Positions 40,528 through 45,044 of a stretch of DNA of 45,044 nt are shown here, piece after piece. Source of the DNA: an uncultured Gardnerella sp. (lineage in GTDB: Bacteria; Actinomycetota; Actinomycetes; Actinomycetales; Bifidobacteriaceae); assembly GCA_947088155.1 (NCBI GenBank), contig CAMUFL010000010.1:1-45044 (forward strand). The letters run 5' to 3'. Positions within the stretch are counted from its first letter, which is position 1. Every line of letters starts with the position of its first letter. The notes under the pieces are model-generated. The model had not been told where the DNA came from, did no database searches, and saw only the letters and a program-made list of their open reading frames with translations. Position numbers and translations under genes: made by a program.

Positions 40528-41289
40528 CTATTTCGCTAAAGCCTCTTTTTGCGCCGCCTGCAACTCACGATTACCTTTAGTCGCTAAATCAAGCAAAGTA
40601 TTTAATTCGCTGCGATTAAACGGACGATGCTCAGCAGTGCCCTGAATTTCAATAAACGCGCCAGAACCAGTCATAGCAACATTCATATCCGTCATAGCCT
40701 GACTGTCCTCAACATAAGGCAAATCAAGCATAGGCGTGCCTTCAATAACGCCAACCGAAACTGCCGAAACAGCATCCTTAAGAACGCTTGCTGCGGAACG
40801 AATATGACCATTCTTTTCCGCCCAATTAAGCGCATCAACCAAAGCAACGTAAGCACCCGTAACAGAAGCCGTGCGCGTGCCACCATCCGCCTGCAAAACG
40901 TCGCAGTCGATTTGAATCTGGCACTCACCCATGGCCTTCATATCCACAACTCCACGCAAGCAGCGACCAATAAGACGGCTGATTTCATGCGTGCGGCCGC
41001 CTATTTTTCCGCGCACAGACTCGCGATCAGTGCGCTCAGCCGTTGCTCTAGGAAGCATAGAGTATTCGGCAGTTACCCAACCCAAGCCTGAATCCCTACG
41101 CCAACGCGGAACGCCAACCGTAAAAGTTGCAGTGCACATGACGCGCGTATTTCCGCACTCGATTAAAACCGAGCCTTCCGGAACGTCAGTAAATTTGCGG
41201 GTTATGCGCACAGGGCGAAGCTCGTCAACAGCACGACCATCAACACGAATAGTTTTAACAGATTCCAACATATCCTTGATTTGAGCCAT
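40528..41289 (-). CDS. rph: Ribonuclease PH
   Basis: This phosphorolytic 3' exoribonuclease trims tRNA precursors. At 253 residues it has ECGNTRVMCTATF, LPRATAERTDRESVRGKIGG, EISRLIGRCLRG, DCDVLQADGGTRTASVTGA and LDLPYVEDSQAMTDMNVAMT, all family signatures including the phosphate-binding arginines. It is the first gene of the rph-rdgB pair. Upstream (41290-41399) is a short-repeat array, so its promoter must lie in or near repeats. Confidence 0.97.
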   Translation of the reverse strand: MAQIKDMLESVKTIRVDGRAVDELRPVRITRKFTDVPEGSVLIECGNTRVMCTATFTVGVPRWRRDSGLGWVTAEYSMLPRATAERTDRESVRGKIGGRTHEISRLIGRCLRGVVDMKAMGECQIQIDCDVLQADGGTRTASVTGAYVALVDALNWAEKNGHIRSAASVLKDAVSAVSVGVIEGTPMLDLPYVEDSQAMTDMNVAMTGSGAFIEIQGTAEHRPFNRSELNTLLDLATKGNRELQAAQKEALAK

Positions 41290-41324
41290 AATTCACCAAT
41301 TTAGCACGTGGCGGTTATCTTCTA

Positions 41325-41403
41325 AATCGCTAAATTTGCTAAATCCGCTAAATTAGCAAATCCGCTAAATTAGCAAATCCGCTAAATCCGCTAAATCCGC
41401 TAA
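41325..41403. repeat. 9-bp tandem repeat (CTAAATCCG type) at the end of the ABC-F gene
   Basis: Units of CTAAATCCG, with CTAAATTAGCAAATCCG variants, run up to the stop codon of the ABC-F gene (41400). They fill most of the 110 bp between this stop and the start of rph. Confidence 0.88.
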
Positions 41404-43511
41404 ATCTGCTCAGAAAGCTCCATCCACTCTTCCTCAAGCGCGCTAGTTTCCTGCGCATTTTGCTGCAACTCTTCGTTAAGAGCCTGCAATCCCACGAAAT
41501 CGCTTGGATCGTGCGCGGCCATGCTCGATTCGATGCCCGATTTTTGATCTTCAAGCTTGGCAAGCTTTCGTTCGATTGCAGCAATGCGCCTAGTTGCGTC
41601 GTGGTAGGCTTTGCCGGTGAGTTTCGTCTTGGTGTCGGCAGTTTGATTAGTACCGTTTTGTGCATTAGTATTTTGCGATTGCGCTGCGGTGTTTTGCGGC
41701 TGCGCTGTGGTGTTTTGCGATTGCGCTGCACTAATCCCATTCTCTCGCTCGCGATGCAACGTCTCTACAATCTGCAAATACTCATCCACACCACCCGGAA
41801 GGTGACGAATTTTGCCGTCAATCAGCGCAAACTGCTGGTCGGTTACGCGCTCAAGCAAGTAGCGATCGTGCGAAACCACAATCAGCGTGCCAGGCCAAGT
41901 GTCAAGCAAATCTTCCATAACAGCGAGCATGTCGGTGTCGAGATCGTTGCCAGGCTCGTCCATAATCAGCACGTTTGGCTCGTTTAGAAGAATAAGCAGA
42001 AGCTGCATTCGTCGCTTTTGACCGCCCGAAAGATCCGCAATCGGCGTCATAAGCTGCTCCGGCTTAAAACCAAGACGCTCCATAAGCTGGCCAGGAGTGA
42101 CTTCCTTGCCGTCAATAATGTAACTCGGCTTGTAACGGCTTAAAACTTCCTTAATCTTATATTTTCCAAGCTTTTCAAGCTCTTCCAAACGCTGCGAAAG
42201 CACCGCAAATTTTACGGTTTTACCAATATTAACGTGGCCGACTGTAGGTTTTAGCGAGCCGTCAATAATGCTTAATAAGGTTGATTTTCCGGCTCCGTTT
42301 GCACCAACTATGCCAAAACGGTCGCCAGGGCCGATCAGCCACGTTACGTCGTTAAGAATCACGCGGCCGGTAATAGTTTTTCGTTCTGCTGCCGCAGTTT
42401 CCGAATTTTCTTCAGAAGGATTTTCTTGATTTTCGTCGACGGCAACCGTAACGCTTCCTACGTGAGTTGGTTGCGCAAAAGCAGATTCTACAATGTCGAT
42501 TTTATTTGATTTTTCTGCAGTACCGGCAATTTCTGTAGTATCTGCAATATTCGCACTTTCTGCAATATTCGCACTTTCTGCAATATTCGGATCAATACTT
42601 TTTAGTTGATTAGCGTCGTCAAAAATTTGCGTAACGTCAATCAAATCAACAACCTGCTTACCAAGACGCGAAGTCGCCATTTTCTTCAATTCCAAAGTAT
42701 CGCGCACTGGCGGCACATCCGCAATAAGCTCGCGCGCCTGCTTCACATGGAACTTCTGCTTAGTAGAACGAGCACGAGCACCGCGGGAAAGCCAAGCCAA
42801 CTCTTTACGCGCCAAATTTCTGCGACGCTCCTCACGCACATCCGCCTGACGCTCACGCTCAACTCGCTGAAGCATATAAGCGCTGTAACCGCCTTCAAAC
42901 GGATCAATCGCACCATCGTGAACTTCCCACATAGACGTGCAAACTTCATCCAAAAACCAGCGGTCGTGCGTCACAATCAAAAGCGCACCCTGACCATCCT
43001 GCCATCGGTGAAGCAGATGCTCAGCAAGCCAATGAATCGTCACCACGTCCAAGTGGTTAGTAGGCTCATCCAAAGCCAAAATATCCCAGTCGTGAAGCAG
43101 CAACCTCGCCAAATCGGCACGCCTACGCTGGCCGCCGGAAAGCGTACCAACCTTCGCCTCCAAATTTATGCCGCCAAGCAGCGACTCCACAATTTCGCGC
43201 GAACGCTGATCCGCAGCCCACTCGTAATCCTCACGATTTTCCAACGCAGCCTTACGCACAGTATCGTTGTCGTTCAAAGGATCGCGCTGATCAAGAATGC
43301 CAAAAGTAAGCCCTCCGCGCTTAGTTACGCGCCCGGAATCAGGCTGCATTTTACCGGCAAGCAAACGAAGCAGCGTCGACTTTCCGTCACCATTTTTACC
43401 AACAATACCGATTCTGTCGCCTTCAAAAACGCCTTGCGTGACGTCTGTAAAAATCGTTTTTGTAGCAAATTCCAGCGAAACTCGTTCTAATCCCAAATCA
43501 TACGTAGGCAT
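41400..43511 (-). CDS. ABC-F family ATPase (Uup-like translation factor)
   Basis: The soluble protein has two ABC domains and no membrane segments. Domain 1: GIVGKNGDGKSTLLRLLAG, LSGGQRRRADLARLLL and ALDEPTNHLD. Domain 2: GIVGANGAGKSTLLSII, LSGGQKRRMQLLLIL and MDEPGNDLD (Gly where Thr is usual). Such proteins act on ribosomes. The start is taken at ATG 43511 (703 residues); the upstream TTG is not supported. The inter-domain linker is enlarged by an 18-bp coding repeat (NIAESANIAESANIAD). The region before the C-terminal coiled coil (EEEWMELSEQI end) has a Gln/Asn/Thr repeat (QSQNTTAQPQNTAAQSQNT). No ribosome binding site is seen. Confidence 0.93.
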   Translation of the reverse strand: MPTYDLGLERVSLEFATKTIFTDVTQGVFEGDRIGIVGKNGDGKSTLLRLLAGKMQPDSGRVTKRGGLTFGILDQRDPLNDNDTVRKAALENREDYEWAADQRSREIVESLLGGINLEAKVGTLSGGQRRRADLARLLLHDWDILALDEPTNHLDVVTIHWLAEHLLHRWQDGQGALLIVTHDRWFLDEVCTSMWEVHDGAIDPFEGGYSAYMLQRVERERQADVREERRRNLARKELAWLSRGARARSTKQKFHVKQARELIADVPPVRDTLELKKMATSRLGKQVVDLIDVTQIFDDANQLKSIDPNIAESANIAESANIADTTEIAGTAEKSNKIDIVESAFAQPTHVGSVTVAVDENQENPSEENSETAAAERKTITGRVILNDVTWLIGPGDRFGIVGANGAGKSTLLSIIDGSLKPTVGHVNIGKTVKFAVLSQRLEELEKLGKYKIKEVLSRYKPSYIIDGKEVTPGQLMERLGFKPEQLMTPIADLSGGQKRRMQLLLILLNEPNVLIMDEPGNDLDTDMLAVMEDLLDTWPGTLIVVSHDRYLLERVTDQQFALIDGKIRHLPGGVDEYLQIVETLHRERENGISAAQSQNTTAQPQNTAAQSQNTNAQNGTNQTADTKTKLTGKAYHDATRRIAAIERKLAKLEDQKSGIESSMAAHDPSDFVGLQALNEELQQNAQETSALEEEWMELSEQI

Positions 43512-43519
43512 AATGCACA

Positions 43520-43525
43520 AATATA
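43520..43525 (-). promoter_or_regulatory. -10 element of the ABC-F gene, probable leaderless transcript
   Basis: TATATT on the minus strand ends 8 nt before the ATG at 43511, which would place the transcript start at or next to the start codon. This fits the lack of a ribosome binding site. Confidence 0.5.
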
Positions 43526-43557
43526 GCTGCAGACTTATACGAAAGCTGCGAAGAGAT

Positions 43558-43614
43558 TTAATTTGATTTGATTTAATCTAATCTAATTTAATTTAATTTA
43601 ATCTAATCTAATCT
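43558..43614. repeat. 5-bp tandem repeat (AATCT/AATTT) in the rnc/ABC-F divergent promoter region
   Basis: About eleven units of TTAAT or CTAAT lie in the 144-bp gap between two divergent genes. They end about 25 bp before the rnc -10 and could act as an AT-rich upstream element whose length varies. Confidence 0.88.
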
Positions 43615-43639
43615 AAAAGCGCGTGTTTGCAACGTGGAC

Positions 43640-43645
43640 TATAAT
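43640..43645 (+). promoter_or_regulatory. -10 element of rnc, probable leaderless transcript
   Basis: A consensus TATAAT ends 10 nt before the chosen ATG at 43656. No ribosome binding site is present, so the mRNA may begin at or within a few bases of the start codon. No good -35 is seen. Confidence 0.5.
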
Positions 43646-43655
43646 GGTTGCTGCT

Positions 43656-44534
43656 ATGAAGACTCAAAATAATCAAGAAAATCACGAAAATAAGCGCGAC
43701 GCAAATAAGCGCAACGCAAATAAGCGCGACGCAAATAAGCGCAACGCAAATAAGCGCGGCGCAAATAAGCGCGACGCACATGCGGCACATAAAGCGAGTG
43801 GAGTTTTAAGATTAGACGACGGCGAAGTTCGCGATGGGGATCCAACGCAGGAGCTTCTAAACGCTTTAGGCACAACGATTTCGCCGGATCTTTTAGTGGA
43901 AGCACTTACGCATCGCTCGTTTTCGCATGAGCATCCGGGTACGCGCAATTATGAGCGACTTGAGTTTTTGGGAGATGCTGTGCTTGAGTTGGTTTCTACA
44001 GAAACGTTATTTTCTGCGCATCCAGACATGACTGAAGGGCAGCTTGCGAAGATGCGAGCGAAGGCGGTGTCCGAGTGGGCGCTTTCGGCTGTTGCGCGCG
44101 AAAAATTGCATGTTGGACCGTATATTTTGCTTGGCCGCGGCGAAATGGAGCAGGGCGGAAGTAATAAGGATTCAATTCTTTGCGATATTGTTGAGGCGCT
44201 TATTGGGGCGACTTTCGTGGAGCACGGTATTGATGAAGCGCGCGCGGTGGTGCATCGTTTGATTGATGACACTTTGGCGGAAGTGCTTACGGAAGGCCCG
44301 GCGCTTGATTGGAAGACTTCGCTTACGGTTAAAGCGCACGATATGGGTTTGGCGGATCCGGAGTACCGAATGGCAGTTTCTGGGCCGGAGTATGCGCAGG
44401 TGTTTGAAGCGCGCGCAGTTTTGGCTAATGATGATGGTGACGAAGTTCTCGGCGTTGGAAGTGGCTCTAGCAAGCGCAAAGCGCAACTCGCCGCTGCCGA
44501 AGTCGCGTGGCACGCACTCGACGCGCGCAAGTAA
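43656..44534 (+). CDS. rnc: Ribonuclease III
   Basis: It cleaves double-stranded RNA in rRNA and mRNA processing. The nuclease domain carries the signature NYERLEFLGDAVLELV with its catalytic acidic residues and CDIVEALIGATFVEHG. The C-terminal double-stranded-RNA-binding domain ends in SSKRKAQLAAAEVAWHAL. The product has 292 residues, against a usual 225-250. The excess is an N-terminal basic tail of six 5-residue repeats (KRDAN/KRNAN) encoded by 15-bp tandem units at about 43694-43785. ATG 43656 is favoured; an earlier in-frame ATG at 43644 overlaps the -10 box. It is convergent with rpmF. Confidence 0.95.
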   Translation: MKTQNNQENHENKRDANKRNANKRDANKRNANKRGANKRDAHAAHKASGVLRLDDGEVRDGDPTQELLNALGTTISPDLLVEALTHRSFSHEHPGTRNYERLEFLGDAVLELVSTETLFSAHPDMTEGQLAKMRAKAVSEWALSAVAREKLHVGPYILLGRGEMEQGGSNKDSILCDIVEALIGATFVEHGIDEARAVVHRLIDDTLAEVLTEGPALDWKTSLTVKAHDMGLADPEYRMAVSGPEYAQVFEARAVLANDDGDEVLGVGSGSSKRKAQLAAAEVAWHALDARK

Positions 44535-44564
44535 CTACGAACGTTACCTGATCTAAGTAAAAGA

Positions 44565-44594
44565 AAACCCTGCCACCCGTCGATGGCAGGGTTT
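44565..44594. terminator. Bidirectional terminator between rnc and rpmF
   Basis: AAACCCTGCCA and TGGCAGGGTTT form an 11-bp stem with an 8-nt loop. On the minus strand TTTTCTTTTAC follows. It lies between the convergent stops of rnc and rpmF and can serve both. Confidence 0.92.
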
Positions 44595-44608
44595 CTTGTA
44601 AATACAAC

Positions 44609-44803
44609 CTACTTGTTGTGTGCGGAGCGAATAGCCTCGCGGTACACGCGACCGCGGAAGGTTCCGCAGGATGGGCAAGCCATGTGTGGGAATGCCTGAG
44701 AACCGCAGTTCGGGCAAGTCACAGTCTGCACGGCAGACGCCTTCCAATTAGCGCGACGCGAATGCGTATTAGCACGCGAGGTCTTGTATTTAGGCAGTGC
44801 CAT
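44609..44803 (-). CDS. rpmF: Ribosomal protein L32
   Basis: The 64-residue 50S protein starts MALPKYKTSRANTHSRRANW. It has the zinc-binding pairs CPNC and CPSC, so it is the zinc-dependent form. AGGAAAG before the ATG at 44803 is the ribosome binding site. The upstream 135 bp (44804-44938) must hold its promoter; I see no further feature there. Confidence 0.98.
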   Translation of the reverse strand: MALPKYKTSRANTHSRRANWKASAVQTVTCPNCGSQAFPHMACPSCGTFRGRVYREAIRSAHNK

Positions 44804-44938
44804 AATCTTTCCTCTATTTCGTTCAACCGATTGAGCTTAAGCGTTCTGTATATTACAGCAAGCGCCGTACAATTTACTAATTTACGTGAACTTATTTGAG
44901 ATTTAAGCGAGATTTAAGCGATCTGTTTTGCGCAAAAC

Positions 44939-45044
44939 TAAAACAAACGCCGGAAAATCCCCCGGAAAATGTTCCAAAAATTGGCTGATGTAGCGACAAA
45001 AGCCAGAAAAATACACGGCAAATGTTCCACAAATTGGCTGATAT
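44939..45044 (+). repeat. 53-bp minisatellite M, array 5 (runs to the window end)
   Basis: The GG of the CGGxAAATGTTCC motif falls at 44964 and 45017, 53 bp apart. ACAAACGCCGG and AGCGACAAAAGCC precede them. The array may continue beyond the window. Confidence 0.88.

Noticed and set aside
42606..43490. 294-residue plus-strand ORF
   Set aside because: Antisense to the ABC-F gene, with no family resemblance.

Overview
The window looks like a chromosomal stretch of a low-GC actinobacterium of the Bifidobacteriaceae, most like Gardnerella. This is inferred from recognised protein families, gene order (rplS-lepB-rnhB, rph-rdgB), AT-rich codon use and actinobacterial features such as probable leaderless starts. 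No database search was possible, so the genus is an inference.

Layout. 1-485: a composite intergenic repeat. 486-2916 (-): a DUF4418 protein, an FtsX-like permease and an ABC ATPase. 3342-6377 (-): a PcrA/UvrD helicase with low-complexity ends. 6563-7144 (+): xanthine phosphoribosyltransferase. 7754-11900 (+): thiolase, HMG-CoA reductase and HMG-CoA synthase, the first three steps of the mevalonate pathway. 12238-13935 (-): serS and a tRNA-Ser. 14042-17517 (+): thioredoxin, an Rpf-like G5/transglycosylase protein and a DHA2-type MFS exporter. 17862-24726 (-): an HNH nuclease, a degenerate ABC exporter, a LacI regulator, rnhB, lepB and rplS. 25026-28727 (-): a NitT/TauT-type ABC ATPase and double permease, preceded by a small ORF with a consensus promoter and a structured leader. 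29035-37423: an accessory region with two paralogous sortase-type surface proteins flanking a zeta-toxin/XRE module, packed with dispersed repeats. 37424-44803: pgi, two tRNAs, rdgB, rph, an ABC-F protein, rnc and rpmF.

The most unusual content is non-coding. Both surface genes have a C11/G11 tract inside the -35/-10 spacer of their promoters, inside an equal-length 290-bp block duplicated upstream of each gene; this is the classic form of a slipped-strand phase-variation switch. Two dispersed minisatellites have rigid periods, one of exactly 53 bp and one of exactly 52 bp. A roughly 127-bp element (called H here) folds into nested hairpins whose arms change in a compensatory way between copies, and it appears as an insertion when the two surface-gene flanks are compared. 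A roughly 180-bp MITE-like element (E) has terminal inverted repeats that also co-vary between copies, and it is usually joined to a second module (X). Two hairpins downstream of the surface genes have different stems but the same 8-nt loop.

Short tandem repeats of 5-16 bp sit at many gene ends and inside several housekeeping genes (rnc, pcrA, lacI, ABC-F, mvaS). This suggests a genome in which replication slippage is a frequent source of variation.
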